Source: Ferrimonas sediminum (GTDB lineage: Bacteria > Pseudomonadota > Gammaproteobacteria > Enterobacterales > Shewanellaceae). Taken from it: a stretch of DNA of 64,000 bases. Location: positions 8,934 through 72,933 of the forward strand of contig NZ_FNEM01000005.1 of NCBI RefSeq assembly GCF_900100175.1. Reading direction: 5' to 3'. The translations under genes were made by a program, and so were the position numbers. How positions within the stretch are numbered: the stretch's first letter is position 1; each line of letters starts with the position of its first letter. The notes under the pieces are model-generated. The model had not been told where the DNA came from. It saw only the letters and a program-made list of their open reading frames with translations, and searched no databases. Positions 8,201 to 17,136 of the stretch are shown here, in pieces.

Positions 8201-8548
8201 GGCATCTCTCTTATACTTGGAGTGTCACCGCGATGCCTGCATAGGCTCAGGGCAAGGAAGTCAGAATGGATTGTCTCGCATCTCCTTGGACGCAACTGCT
8301 CCCGTGAGTCAATCCCGTCCCTACCCGGCCCTTCCTCTGTTGCCATCGACTCGAGCCCACTTGCCCATCAAGGAGGAACGCATTCACGGAAGAAACCCGG
8401 CAATACCGTGACAACCGGCTCACACTTCCCGGTTGCGCACCCGTCTTCGGCGGATCAGCGAGGACCCCCCATCCCTAGCAGTTCGGTACTCTGATCCAGT
8501 TTGACCCAGCCATTACCTTGGCCCCGTTACATCGGGGCCTCTTTTTTT
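8201..8548 (+). ncRNA. Candidate structured RNA upstream of a plus-strand terminator
   Basis: No coding frame explains 8093-8520. The plus strand can form several stems: GGCATC/GATGCC (8201-8237), CAAGGA/TCCTTG (8253-8288), TCACGG/CCGTGA (8384-8411), CAACCGG/CCGGTTG (8412-8435), and a final strong terminator at 8520-8548. A TATACT at 8212-8217 could be a -10 element, giving a 325-base RNA, but no good -35 goes with it. Ten GGA triplets lie in 8191-8464. It could be a small RNA, or a long structured 3' end of yfbR. I do not recognise a known family. Confidence 0.4.
8520..8548 (+). terminator. Strong plus-strand terminator inside the btuF-like 3' end
   Basis: GGCCCCG-ttacat-CGGGGCC then TCTTTTTTT on the plus strand. 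The last codons of the convergent minus-strand gene lie inside the hairpin, and there is no T-run on the minus strand, so it serves a plus-strand transcript. Confidence 0.85.
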
Positions 8549-9387
8549 GACCGCAACACCTCCCGAGCCTGGTCCAACGACTGACACAACTGCTCCATCC
8601 CCAGCAAAATCCTCGGCCCGGTGCGATGTAGCCAGTCACTGTTAACCTCAAACACCAGGCCCTTATCAATAGCCGGAATCTCCGACCACTGCTGCCACAT
8701 GGCGATGCTGTTGCCACCGAGCCCATGATTGGTGGGCACAATCAACACCTGGGGCGACGCGCTGATCACCTGCTCGATGCTCACTTGCGGGTACTCGGCG
8801 CTGGCATCGGCAAACAGATTGACACCACCACAACTGCCGATCAGCTCATCCATCCAGGCGCTGGAAGCGGTCATCAGTGGCGTCGACCACAGTTGGTAGA
8901 AGACCGTCACCGGGGCGCGGTGCTGATAGCGATCCAGCAAACGTTGATACTGCTCGGTGAATGCCGCCGCAGCGCGCTGCCCCTGCTGCGGATGGCCGGT
9001 TTGTTGCCCCAGTGAGGCCATCAGCGGACCAATGTCGGCGATACTGGCAACGCTGGTATCGACCACCGTTAACCCCAACGCGTTGAGTCGTTCGACAAAA
9101 TGCCGTGAGGTATCGCTTATCCCCAACACCACCAAGTCTGGCTGCAACTGCACCAAAGCTTCAAAATCCAGTTCATCATGGCGGCCGATACGCCGTATCT
9201 GCCTGGCCGCTTGCGGATAATCCGCGTAGTCAATGGTGGCAATGATCTGATCCCCCGCCCCGACCTGATACAACAGCTCAACCGAATGCGGCGTTAGGGC
9301 GGCGATACGGGGAAACGGCGGCTTCTGCGCCCAAACGGCACCGCTGAGGCCAACCAACAACCAGATGACCAGGAATCGAGTCAACAT
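8527..9387 (-). CDS. btuF: BtuF-like cobalamin-binding periplasmic protein
   Basis: A 286-residue class III substrate-binding protein of an ABC importer. A signal peptide (RFLVIWLLVGLSGAVWA) is followed by RIAALTPHSVELLYQVG and later YADYP, LVVLGISD and GGVNLF, which fit the BtuF pattern for vitamin B12. A related iron-chelate binder is possible. The ATG at 9387 is preferred over 9396 because AAGGA then has 9-base spacing. No permease or ATPase is nearby, so it is an orphan here. The end of the gene overlaps a plus-strand terminator. Confidence 0.8.
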   Translation of the reverse strand: MLTRFLVIWLLVGLSGAVWAQKPPFPRIAALTPHSVELLYQVGAGDQIIATIDYADYPQAARQIRRIGRHDELDFEALVQLQPDLVVLGISDTSRHFVERLNALGLTVVDTSVASIADIGPLMASLGQQTGHPQQGQRAAAAFTEQYQRLLDRYQHRAPVTVFYQLWSTPLMTASSAWMDELIGSCGGVNLFADASAEYPQVSIEQVISASPQVLIVPTNHGLGGNSIAMWQQWSEIPAIDKGLVFEVNSDWLHRTGPRILLGMEQLCQSLDQAREVLRSKKEAPM

Positions 9388-9473
9388 AACGGCCATCCTT
9401 ACTTTTATGGAGAAAAGCGTACTCTATCAGGGGCCCGCTACCCGGGCCAGTCTGTGCCAAACACCAGCCATCA

Positions 9474-9494
9474 AATGATAATGATTATCATTGA
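9474..9494. promoter_or_regulatory. Fur box
   Basis: AATGATAATGATTATCATT matches the iron-regulator Fur consensus (GATAATGATAATCATTATC) closely. It overlaps the -35 hexamer of the promoter at 9491-9518 and lies about 85 bases before the divergent btuF-like gene, so it could act on both genes. Confidence 0.85.
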
Positions 9495-9518
9495 CAAGAT
9501 GTGTGCAACCGTTACACT
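9491..9518 (+). promoter_or_regulatory. Sigma-70 promoter of the DUF2325 gene
   Basis: A perfect -35 TTGACA (9491-9496), a 16-base spacer and a -10 TACACT (9513-9518). The Fur box covers the -35 region, the classic layout for iron repression. Confidence 0.75.
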
Positions 9519-9573
9519 GTTGCCACTAACGACTCAATCCGAATCAACCAGCCATATCGAGTGAGGCAACAGC

Positions 9574-10818
9574 ATGTGTGATGCTCAAACCACGGCTACA
9601 GGTGCACTGATCCTGAGTAGCTTCAAAGGCAAGCGCAAACTGTGGGAGCTGACCAGCAAGCTGCTGTGCCCCGTGATCGGCACCTGCCTGACCACCACCG
9701 AGATCCGCAAACTGGCGGAAAAAATTGCCGACAACGAGGTGGCCAGAAAAAGTGACTATTGGCTGCACACCTGGGTGGTCTCCAACTGTGACAGCAAGCA
9801 CCGCCTGTCTGTGGCGGTGCAAAAACATCTGGATAGGAAGTTTGCCGCCGCCATCAAGCGATTCGGCCAGGTCAAATGCCGCGATGAGCTGAAACGGGTC
9901 TGGCAACAGCACATTGAACGGGGTGCCAGCGCCGAAGCCCTGTGGGCTCTGCTGACCCACCCACTGTGCGATCTGCCCACCCAGGACATGGCCTACGAGG
10001 CGATTCACATGCTTTCCCACCAGATCGGCGCCGGCCAGCGGGCGGATCTGAAACGTCTTCACGACGCTGAAAAAGAGTTGGTGGCGCTGAAAAAATCACT
10101 GGATAAGAGCCAACAAAAAGCCCATCAGACCATCTCCGACAAGGACCGGCAGTTGCAGCTAATGCAGCAGCAACTGGCCGATCTGAAGGCCGAAAATCTG
10201 CGCCTGAAGGAACACAACCAGGTGTTGGCGCAGCAGGATGCGCCCCACAACCATTCCTCTCAACTGCAGCAGCTTCGCAACGAACTGGCCAGCAAAACCA
10301 GCGCGGTTGAAGTGCTGGACAGACAGAAGGTGCAGTGGCAACAGAAGCTGCAGGCCAGCGAAAGCAACGTGCTGGGTCTGACCCAGAAACTGCAGCAACA
10401 ACAACAGGAAACCAGGGCACTGGAAGGCTTCGTTAAGCAGAGTCTGTCACCCTGTAACGGTTGCAGCGCCGACAGTTGCCGTGACTGTCCGGATCTGAAA
10501 GGCCAGAAAATTCTGTGCGTCGGCGGCCTGCACCGCATGACCGATCAATACCGGGAGTTGGTGTCACGCTGCAACGGTGAATTCAGCCATCACGACGGCG
10601 GCGTCGAAGACAGTCGTAAGCGCCTGGATGCCCTGCTGTGGTCCGCCGATGCGGTAATCTGCGCCACCGATTGCATCAGCCACGATGCTTACTACCGCCT
10701 TAAACGCTTCTGCAAACAGCACAACAAGCGCCACCTGTTTATTCCCTCCTCCGGCCTGTCCAGCTTTGCCAAAGCCATGGACGACGTCGCCAATGAGGTC
10801 AGCTGCATCAGCCTTTAA
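9574..10818 (+). CDS. DUF2325 protein with long coiled coil, Fur-box promoter
   Basis: A 414-residue protein of unknown function. Residues 1-150 form a helical region with scattered Cys and His; 155-290 is a long Gln-rich coiled coil; a CX2CX4CX2C cluster at 294-305 could bind metal or an iron-sulfur cluster; 311-410 is the DUF2325 domain (ILCVGGLHRM, HHDGGVEDS, DAVICATDCISHDAY). No signal peptide is seen, so it is probably cytoplasmic. The Fur box over its promoter predicts expression under iron shortage; a role in iron or heme handling is inference. The stop overlaps the convergent phospholipase-like gene by a few bases. Confidence 0.8.
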   Translation: MCDAQTTATGALILSSFKGKRKLWELTSKLLCPVIGTCLTTTEIRKLAEKIADNEVARKSDYWLHTWVVSNCDSKHRLSVAVQKHLDRKFAAAIKRFGQVKCRDELKRVWQQHIERGASAEALWALLTHPLCDLPTQDMAYEAIHMLSHQIGAGQRADLKRLHDAEKELVALKKSLDKSQQKAHQTISDKDRQLQLMQQQLADLKAENLRLKEHNQVLAQQDAPHNHSSQLQQLRNELASKTSAVEVLDRQKVQWQQKLQASESNVLGLTQKLQQQQQETRALEGFVKQSLSPCNGCSADSCRDCPDLKGQKILCVGGLHRMTDQYRELVSRCNGEFSHHDGGVEDSRKRLDALLWSADAVICATDCISHDAYYRLKRFCKQHNKRHLFIPSSGLSSFAKAMDDVANEVSCISL

Positions 10819-12455
10819 TCCCCGGCGTCACCCCAGCTATCGCCAATGGCTCGCTTGGCCACGTAACGGGCCAGGCTGGCCAGCAGGTGGGCCTGTACCG
10901 GAGTCATATCGATGACCGCGGCATTTTCCATAAAGGTGTCAAAGTGGGGGAAGTTATCCAGACCATAGGGATCCCAGTCGTCCTGGCCCTGCTGTCGAAT
11001 CTCCTGCGCCAACCGCTCGTCCGCCAAGGCATTTTCCCAGGCCTGGCTACGCTGGTTGTAGACCCAGGTAATGGTAACCCGCCGCCCCCCGGCAATGCCA
11101 TACACCGGGTTGTCCCGGGTGATCAGCGTCTGAGTCGCATACAGGCCTTTGTGGGCGATGCTGGCAAACGGCGTGCGCTGTACCCCGGCATCAAACAACG
11201 CCCTAAGTTCATTGAGCTTACTCTCCCCCTGCTCAAACACCAGGTTGTCCCGGAACTGCCCCAGGCCAAAGTTGTCTCGCAGCGGCACAAACAGGGCTTT
11301 GAGTGACTTGTTGATATTGGTCGATTCGATGTCGTCACCGGGAATGTAGGGACACTTGGTATTGACGAACACCAACAGCCGCGTCACCCCACGGGCCAGC
11401 AACGGCATGATCCCCAGGTTCTCCATGTGGCCACCATCGGAGTGGGCATACTCCTCCGCCAGTCGCTGCACCCCATCCGGAACCTGCACCGGCAGATGAT
11501 AGAACTCCGGGAACCCCAGCGCACCCAGCCCCAGGGCATTGGCCAGCTGCTGAGGCGCCGCTCCGGAACTGGCCATGATGTCGGACAGGGAGAACGCCTT
11601 TTCATTGGTCCAGTCAAACAGACTGCGTGGTGAGCGCTTGACCGTCAGGGTCAGGGTACCCTCACCCGGTTCCACCCGGTAGGGGCCGACACAATCGTAG
11701 CCATAGCTGCTGAGGTAGCCACCACCGAAGTGCTCGTCGTCGCCGATGCCATCGCGGTCACGGTGGGAAACCCGCACACCACTGTAGTACGGGGTATATT
11801 CCACATGGTAGCGCTGCGTAGGCCCGATGCCATCCCCGTTAAGCAGGGTGGCCCCCACCACCAGGTAGGGGGCTCCCGGGCGCAGACGCTGAAACTGATC
11901 CGGGCTGAGGTTGGCATTGGCTTCACAGGCCTCAGCCACCGAATGCAGATCATAGCTGAAGGCCATCTGCGGCCGGTGCAGGCCAAACGGGGTCAGGAAG
12001 ATACGACCGATCACCTCCGCAAAGCTTTCATCCCCCCGCCCACTCAATGCGGCACCGAACAATCGGGACACCACCCCGGCATTGACCAGGCAGTGTTGAA
12101 ATGACCGCTCGGGCACCGACTGGATCTCGCTCTCTCGCAGCTGCGACGGTGGCAGTATCGCGCCCCAGAACTGCGGCAGTTGATGCGGTGGCAGAAAGCC
12201 ATAGGGCACCGAAGCCCAGCTGCCGCCGGAGACCGCCGACAGATAACCGACCCGTTGCATCAATCCGGTGTCATGCAGAGCCTTGAGCTGGCCCAGGGTG
12301 CAGCAGGCACTGCGGGTTCCACCTCCGGAGAAAGCCACCCCAAGGGGCTTCTCGGTCAGCCCCTGGCTGAACCCCGGCAGTCGGTGCTCGGGAAATTCCT
12401 GCGGCTGGGCCAGGTTGTCCATGGGAAAGCCCAGTATCTGATATCGAATCGCCAT
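10815..12455 (-). CDS. Phospholipase A2/patatin-like hydrolase
   Basis: A 546-residue acyl hydrolase with a Ser-Asp dyad. The glycine-rich oxyanion loop SGGGTR is at 43-48, the nucleophile region SAVSGGSW at 73-80 (probable Ser76), and the catalytic Asp is in DGGHMENLGI. SGGGTR plus VSGGS is closer to cytosolic phospholipase A2 than to short bacterial patatins. There is no signal peptide, so it may act inside the cell or be exported another way. The ATG at 12455 is chosen because AAGGAG precedes it by 6 bases. It converges with the DUF2325 gene and overlaps its end. Confidence 0.8.
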   Translation of the reverse strand: MAIRYQILGFPMDNLAQPQEFPEHRLPGFSQGLTEKPLGVAFSGGGTRSACCTLGQLKALHDTGLMQRVGYLSAVSGGSWASVPYGFLPPHQLPQFWGAILPPSQLRESEIQSVPERSFQHCLVNAGVVSRLFGAALSGRGDESFAEVIGRIFLTPFGLHRPQMAFSYDLHSVAEACEANANLSPDQFQRLRPGAPYLVVGATLLNGDGIGPTQRYHVEYTPYYSGVRVSHRDRDGIGDDEHFGGGYLSSYGYDCVGPYRVEPGEGTLTLTVKRSPRSLFDWTNEKAFSLSDIMASSGAAPQQLANALGLGALGFPEFYHLPVQVPDGVQRLAEEYAHSDGGHMENLGIMPLLARGVTRLLVFVNTKCPYIPGDDIESTNINKSLKALFVPLRDNFGLGQFRDNLVFEQGESKLNELRALFDAGVQRTPFASIAHKGLYATQTLITRDNPVYGIAGGRRVTITWVYNQRSQAWENALADERLAQEIRQQGQDDWDPYGLDNFPHFDTFMENAAVIDMTPVQAHLLASLARYVAKRAIGDSWGDAGD

Positions 12456-12655
12456 CATGATCTCCTTATCCAGGCGGGTGGCTGCACAGAGGGGCAGCGG
12501 CCTGTCCATTTATAGTACGCCAGCAGGGCAAAATCACCATGGAGAGAACCTCTCGGGAGACTCGACAGCAAATTTGCCGCCTCCAGTTGTTAAGTAATTG
12601 AATAACAGCGTCAGTTCACCGACACTAATACCACCCCGTGCCATGAGTAGAATGT

Positions 12656-13990
12656 ATGGATATCGACAGCCACTGGTTAGCGCGCCGCTTCGCCGAACAC
12701 AAACCCAGACAGGATGACCAACGCTCGCCGCTGCAGCGAGACAAGGCCAGAATCATGCATTCGGCAGCATTTCGTCGTCTACAGGCCAAAACCCAGGTGT
12801 TGGGGGTCGGCATGAACGACTTCTACCGCACCCGCCTGACCCACTCGCTGGAAGCGGCCCAGATCGGCACAGGCATTGCCGCTCAACTGCGCCGCAACTC
12901 ACCGGAATTTGCCGAGCTTATCGGCAGTGACAACCTGATAGAGTCGCTGTGCCTGGCCCATGATCTAGGCCATCCCCCGTATGGCCATGGCGGCGAGGTG
13001 GCACTGAACTACATGATGCGCGACCACGGCGGCTTTGAGGGCAACGGCCAGACCTTCCGCATCCTGACCCGGCTGGAGCCCTACACCCGGGAGTACGGCA
13101 TGAACCTGACCCGACGCACCCTGCTGGGCATTCTCAAGTACCCGGTACTGATGAGTGCCCTGGGCAGCCGCGCCCCCCGCCAGGGCGTGGACAACTTCCG
13201 CCAGCTTAAGGCGGAGCAGTGGCTGCCGGGAAAAGGGGTGTTTGATGATGACGCCGATCTGTTGAGTTGGGTACTGGAACCGTTCAGCGACGCCGACCGG
13301 CAGTTGCTGACCCGCACCCGCAGCAACCCGGTGGGCCAGCAGCGGGCTCAATTCCACTCGCTGGACTGCTCCATCATGGAGCTGGCGGACGACATCGCCT
13401 ATTCGGTCCACGACCTGGAAGACGCCATCGTTATGGGCATCGTCAACTACCGTAGCTGGCGGGAAAACGTGGCCGAACCCATCGCCGGCATCGACGGCAC
13501 CTACCTGGCCGGGCAGATGGAAACCATCGGCAAGAAACTGTTTTCCGATGAACATCACCTGAGAAAAGACGCCATCGGCACCCTGGTGAACGCCTTTGTC
13601 ACCCACAGCCGCATTGTGGCACAGGGAAAATTCGAATCGCCACTGCTGTCCCACCACGCGGTGATCGAACCGGCGTACGCCGAGTGTCTCGGCTACCTGA
13701 AGCGGTTCGTACTCCAGTACGTCATTCGAAAGCCCGAGGTGCAGATACTGGAGTACAAAGGCCAGCAGATCGTGATGGAGCTGTTCGAGGCCTTCGCCTC
13801 CGACCCCAATCGACTGCTGCCCCGGTCCACCCAGAAACGCTGGCAAGCCGCCTGCGAGCAGGGCCACAGTGGCCACCGGGTCATCGCCGACTACATCTCC
13901 GGCATGACCGACGAGTTCGCCGCCCGGTTGCACCAGAACCTGTTTACTCCGAAAAGCGGCAACCTGGCAGAGCTGCATTCGCCGTTTTAA
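12656..13990 (+). CDS. dgt: dGTP triphosphohydrolase family protein
   Basis: A 444-residue HD-domain dNTP triphosphohydrolase that splits dGTP (and perhaps other dNTPs) into nucleoside and triphosphate. Visible are RTRLTHSLE with His63, the HD pair His102-Asp103 in [14 protein letters not shown], and a downstream [16 protein letters not shown] segment with the late metal Asp. It is shorter than E. coli Dgt (505 residues) and fits the second, shorter class. Relatives can lower dNTP pools during phage infection, but nothing here proves that role. The CII-like gene follows 63 bases later. Confidence 0.9.
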   Translation: MDIDSHWLARRFAEHKPRQDDQRSPLQRDKARIMHSAAFRRLQAKTQVLGVGMNDFYRTRLTHSLEAAQIGTGIAAQLRRNSPEFAELIGSDNLIESLCLAHDLGHPPYGHGGEVALNYMMRDHGGFEGNGQTFRILTRLEPYTREYGMNLTRRTLLGILKYPVLMSALGSRAPRQGVDNFRQLKAEQWLPGKGVFDDDADLLSWVLEPFSDADRQLLTRTRSNPVGQQRAQFHSLDCSIMELADDIAYSVHDLEDAIVMGIVNYRSWRENVAEPIAGIDGTYLAGQMETIGKKLFSDEHHLRKDAIGTLVNAFVTHSRIVAQGKFESPLLSHHAVIEPAYAECLGYLKRFVLQYVIRKPEVQILEYKGQQIVMELFEAFASDPNRLLPRSTQKRWQAACEQGHSGHRVIADYISGMTDEFAARLHQNLFTPKSGNLAELHSPF

Positions 13991-14053
13991 CCCCTTGAGG
14001 GCGGTGGCCGGACTCACCGCCACCTCCCCACTCCGATTAAAGGAACACACGCA

Positions 14054-14569
14054 GTGAGTGAAGCGCAACTCCTTCAACTTCAGAAACTCATCCACGCCCA
14101 GAGTAAAACCATGGGCATCGACCACCTCTACTCCGTGGTCGAGGCCCATTTTCGTCAGCACCATGGCCGAAGCATCAAAAAGAGCACGTTTCACAACAAG
14201 ATCAACCCGGACAGAACCGAGCATAAGCTGAATATCGAAGAGTTCAGCCTGCTCCTGATGGCGCTGAAGGAGCAGAATCTTCATGCCCCCATTCTGGAGG
14301 AGTTCATGTCGCTGTATCACATGCGCCCCGAATACCTGCACACCCAATCCAGCACCAAAGAGCACAACTACAAATCCTTTATGGGCGACTGGATGGATCT
14401 GAATAAAGAACACGGTGACGTTCAGGTGGCCCTGACTTCGGCCCTGAATGATTACAAGATTACCGAGCACGAGCTGAACGGCATCAAGGTGGAGCTGTCG
14501 GAGCACATTCAAGCGCTCACCACCCTGCGAGCGGCCCTGGATCACGTGGCCGGAAAAACCCTGATCTAA
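14054..14569 (+). CDS. Phage CII-like regulatory protein
   Basis: A 171-residue protein that starts at a GTG 10 bases after AAAGGA. Its first half (SIKKSTFHNKINPDR, then HKLNIEEFSLLLMAL) resembles the phage regulatory CII family: a helix-turn-helix type segment with short helices. The second half is helical and charged with no clear domain. No phage genes surround it, so it is probably a chromosomal regulator derived from a phage protein. Its place right after dgt suggests co-transcription; the target is unknown. Confidence 0.65.
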   Translation: MSEAQLLQLQKLIHAQSKTMGIDHLYSVVEAHFRQHHGRSIKKSTFHNKINPDRTEHKLNIEEFSLLLMALKEQNLHAPILEEFMSLYHMRPEYLHTQSSTKEHNYKSFMGDWMDLNKEHGDVQVALTSALNDYKITEHELNGIKVELSEHIQALTTLRAALDHVAGKTLI

Positions 14570-14873
14570 TCCGCCTCCACAACGCTCCTCTGTCTATAAC
14601 CGGTGCCCTTTGGCGCCATTTTCGCTCTCTCCCCCGCCAACACCCACCACATCACTGAGAAAACCTGGCGGGTTTTCTCGTAGATGGGTCAACGGCCCGT
14701 TTGTACAGTACTCCCATCTGAGAGCGCGGCATTGATTCAATGCCAAGCCTCTCTGGCCAACACGATAAAGCAGTAGCAATACCAGCAACCGAATGCGCCC
14801 ATGGCGACATGTAACCAGCGGGTACGTCGCCGGGCTTTATCGATAACTCGTTACCCAGACAATGAGAGAAATC
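14570..14873. other. Non-coding stretch with one hairpin
   Basis: About 300 bases without a supported gene. It contains a perfect inverted repeat GAGAAAACC-tggc-GGGTTTTCTC near 14657-14680. No T-run follows, so terminator function is doubtful. The promoter of the following lipoprotein gene must lie here, but I cannot point to it. Confidence 0.5.
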
Positions 14874-15701
14874 ATGATTCAAACAGGTCAAAAAGTGTTC
14901 TACCAGGCACTCTGTGGTGTCTCCCTGGCGGTATTGCTGGCCGGGTGTAATGACTCCGGCAGCGGCTCGAACAGCGACAGCGACAATGCCCTGCCCACCG
15001 CCAAAATCAGCGCTCCCTCCTCCCTGCTTGAGCGACAGAACTACACGCTGTCCGCAGCCGACTCCGGTGACAGCGACGGGCAGGTTGTCTCCTACCAGTG
15101 GCAGCTGGATACCGGCAACTATCAGGGCGACCAGATCACCCTGTCCGGCAACAACGAACAGGCCCAACTCAATGTCGGCGAGCTGCAAGAGGATCAGCGC
15201 GTAACGGTGATCCTGACGGTCGTGGACGACCAAGGCGACAGCAACAACGACTCCATCAGCCTCAACCTGCAGGAGCGCGACCAGGCCCTGCTGCCACCGC
15301 CGCCCCCGCAACCGGATGCCACCGTGGTCGGGGTCGATGCCGATCGGGACGGCGTTCGCGACGATGTTGAGATCAAGATTCTGACGCTGTTCCCGCTGTC
15401 AAAACCGGAACGCGAACTGTATCGATTGGGCGCCAGTCAGTTTGCCGAGGTGGTCGCCGCCGGCGTGACAGATGACGACATCAAACAGACTCTGGCCACT
15501 CAGGAGATGGCCAAAATGAGTGCCTGTTTTGTTGAGTTCTACGGCATGGACTCGCCCAGGAATACGGCGCAGCTGCGGGCATTAATACTCAATACCCGCG
15601 AGCGTCAACGGGCCTACGAGGCGTTTAACCGCGCCAGAATGGGCACCGTCAGCGACAGTATCGACCCCGCCACACTGGATTGCCGTTTACCTCAGGAATA
15701 A
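14874..15701 (+). CDS. Lipoprotein with PKD-like domain
   Basis: A 275-residue predicted lipoprotein. The signal peptide ends in LLAGC with the acylated Cys25, followed by a Ser/Asp/Gly-rich linker, then a PKD-like fold (about 40-140; VSYQWQLD, VTVILTVVDDQGD), a polyproline spacer and a DADRDGVRDDVE calcium-binding-type loop at about 150-160. The C-terminal 100 residues are helical and unassigned. The ATG at 14874 is chosen over 14862 because GAGAG then precedes it by about 7 bases. Only 9 bases separate it from the secreted hydrolase gene, so they are likely one operon. Function unknown. Confidence 0.75.
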   Translation: MIQTGQKVFYQALCGVSLAVLLAGCNDSGSGSNSDSDNALPTAKISAPSSLLERQNYTLSAADSGDSDGQVVSYQWQLDTGNYQGDQITLSGNNEQAQLNVGELQEDQRVTVILTVVDDQGDSNNDSISLNLQERDQALLPPPPPQPDATVVGVDADRDGVRDDVEIKILTLFPLSKPERELYRLGASQFAEVVAAGVTDDDIKQTLATQEMAKMSACFVEFYGMDSPRNTAQLRALILNTRERQRAYEAFNRARMGTVSDSIDPATLDCRLPQE

Positions 15702-15710
15702 GCAGGAAAA

Positions 15711-17042
15711 ATGATGAATAACGCCCTTATTACTACCCTCGCCATCAGCGCATTCAGTTTTCCTGTGGCGGTACAGGCCAGCCTCAATGGCTGCAGCAAC
15801 GCCATTACCGGCGATAAACAAACCAATGTTTATTTTGCCAATGGCATCAATACCACCCTCAATGAGGCTCAGGAGGTGACGGCACTGTTGCTCAAGGTGT
15901 ACCAATCCCCGCTGGAACAGGCCGAGGAAAACAGCACTTACCATTTTAAAACCGCCTACAACTACAGTCAGGGCTTTGTTACCGACGTGGTACAGGTGTT
16001 TCAACAGAAGCTCAGTGAGGATCCGGACGGCAGCATCGCCTATATGGTGTACGACCTGTTGCGTTCAGGCCTATCCAACGATGAAATTCGGGCCACCGTC
16101 ACCGTCGCCCTGACCCGGGGCAACCTGGTGGCCGCCCTGTTGACCGATGAGCTGCTGCAGGAACTCGGAGACAGTCTGGCTGAAGTGGCCGCCGATGCCA
16201 TGGCCGACGGCGATTTGGTCAACACCAACCACAGCCGCCTCTATTCCGATGCCCTGATCAATGGTCGCCGGGTGCTGGTGGTGGCCCACAGCCAGGGCAA
16301 CCTGTTCACCAACACCGCCATCGCCGCCACCCTGAACAAGCACCCACAGTACGCCGACAGCATCAACTACTACGGGGTGGCATCACCCGCCGCGACCACC
16401 GTCAATGGCGCGGACTACGTCACCGCCGACGATGACCGGGTCATCAACCTGTTGCGGCTCACCGAAACCGTGATGGCTGCCAACATCGACAACGATCCCG
16501 GCCTGCTCAACGACACCAGGGAGCTGCTTAACCATAGCTTTCTGAGTAGCTACTTTGACGGCCGGTTGCCTTCGCGGGCCCGAATCAACGCCGCCATTAC
16601 CGCCCTGTCAGAGCAACTGACCTACCCAGAGGTCATTGCCGGCGAAGGCGCCATTCGGGCCACCCTGTCCTGGGGCGATCAACCTGACGTCGACCTGCAT
16701 GTGTTTGAACCCGGTGGCAGTCACGTCTACTACCGCAACAAAACCGGTGAAGACGGCACCCTGGATGTGGATGACACGACGGCGGTCGGGCCGGAGAACT
16801 ACTTTGTCGCCTGCGACCGGGTTAATGAGGGCAGCTACGCCATCGGTGTGAACTACTTCAGGGGCTACCAACCGGAAAAAGCGCTGGTGACCCTGTATCT
16901 GGGTAACGGTGCCACCTTCGGCCCCCGCTCGGTCACACTGAACACGGCCAGAGGCTCCGCCGGCAACGACTCACCGGTGTCCGTGTACAACATCGTGGTG
17001 CACCAGGACGACAACGGCAACGCGCTGTATACGGTGCAGTAA
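15711..17042 (+). CDS. Secreted alpha/beta hydrolase with C-terminal YfaP/DUF2135-like domain
   Basis: A 443-residue protein with a signal peptide (probable cleavage after VQA at 21-23). A serine-hydrolase nucleophile elbow AHSQGN is at 192-197 (Ser194), and YYGVASPAA follows in the place of the next strand. From about 318, LSWGDQPDVDLHVFEPGG opens a beta-sandwich like the DUF2135/YfaP family. Lipase or esterase activity is inferred from the elbow alone. ATG codons at 15711 and 15714 are both possible. It is paired with the lipoprotein before it and ends at a strong terminator. Confidence 0.72.
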   Translation: MMNNALITTLAISAFSFPVAVQASLNGCSNAITGDKQTNVYFANGINTTLNEAQEVTALLLKVYQSPLEQAEENSTYHFKTAYNYSQGFVTDVVQVFQQKLSEDPDGSIAYMVYDLLRSGLSNDEIRATVTVALTRGNLVAALLTDELLQELGDSLAEVAADAMADGDLVNTNHSRLYSDALINGRRVLVVAHSQGNLFTNTAIAATLNKHPQYADSINYYGVASPAATTVNGADYVTADDDRVINLLRLTETVMAANIDNDPGLLNDTRELLNHSFLSSYFDGRLPSRARINAAITALSEQLTYPEVIAGEGAIRATLSWGDQPDVDLHVFEPGGSHVYYRNKTGEDGTLDVDDTTAVGPENYFVACDRVNEGSYAIGVNYFRGYQPEKALVTLYLGNGATFGPRSVTLNTARGSAGNDSPVSVYNIVVHQDDNGNALYTVQ

Positions 17043-17089
17043 CCGCCACTCAGCGGCCACGCTGCAACCACAATTCCAGGCCGTCAAAC

Positions 17090-17122
17090 TCAAAAGGGCC
17101 AGCATCACGCTGGCCCTTTTTT
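17090..17122. terminator. Bidirectional intrinsic terminator
   Basis: AAAAGGGCCAGC-atcac-GCTGGCCCTTTTTT between the convergent secreted hydrolase gene and gltS. Confidence 0.9.
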
Positions 17123-17136
17123 ATCGCAATCCGGTG

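Noticed and set aside
8201-8548. CsrB, 6S, RNase P, tmRNA or a cobalamin riboswitch
   Set aside because: None of the key conserved stretches of these RNAs is present; GGA triplets are only mildly enriched and mostly not in hairpin loops as in CsrB.
12965-14545. 526-residue minus-strand ORF
   Set aside because: Antisense to dgt and the CII-like gene, both of which have clear motifs and ribosome sites.
14054-14569. Prophage suggested by the CII-like gene
   Set aside because: No integrase, structural or lysis genes and no attachment repeats are visible nearby.
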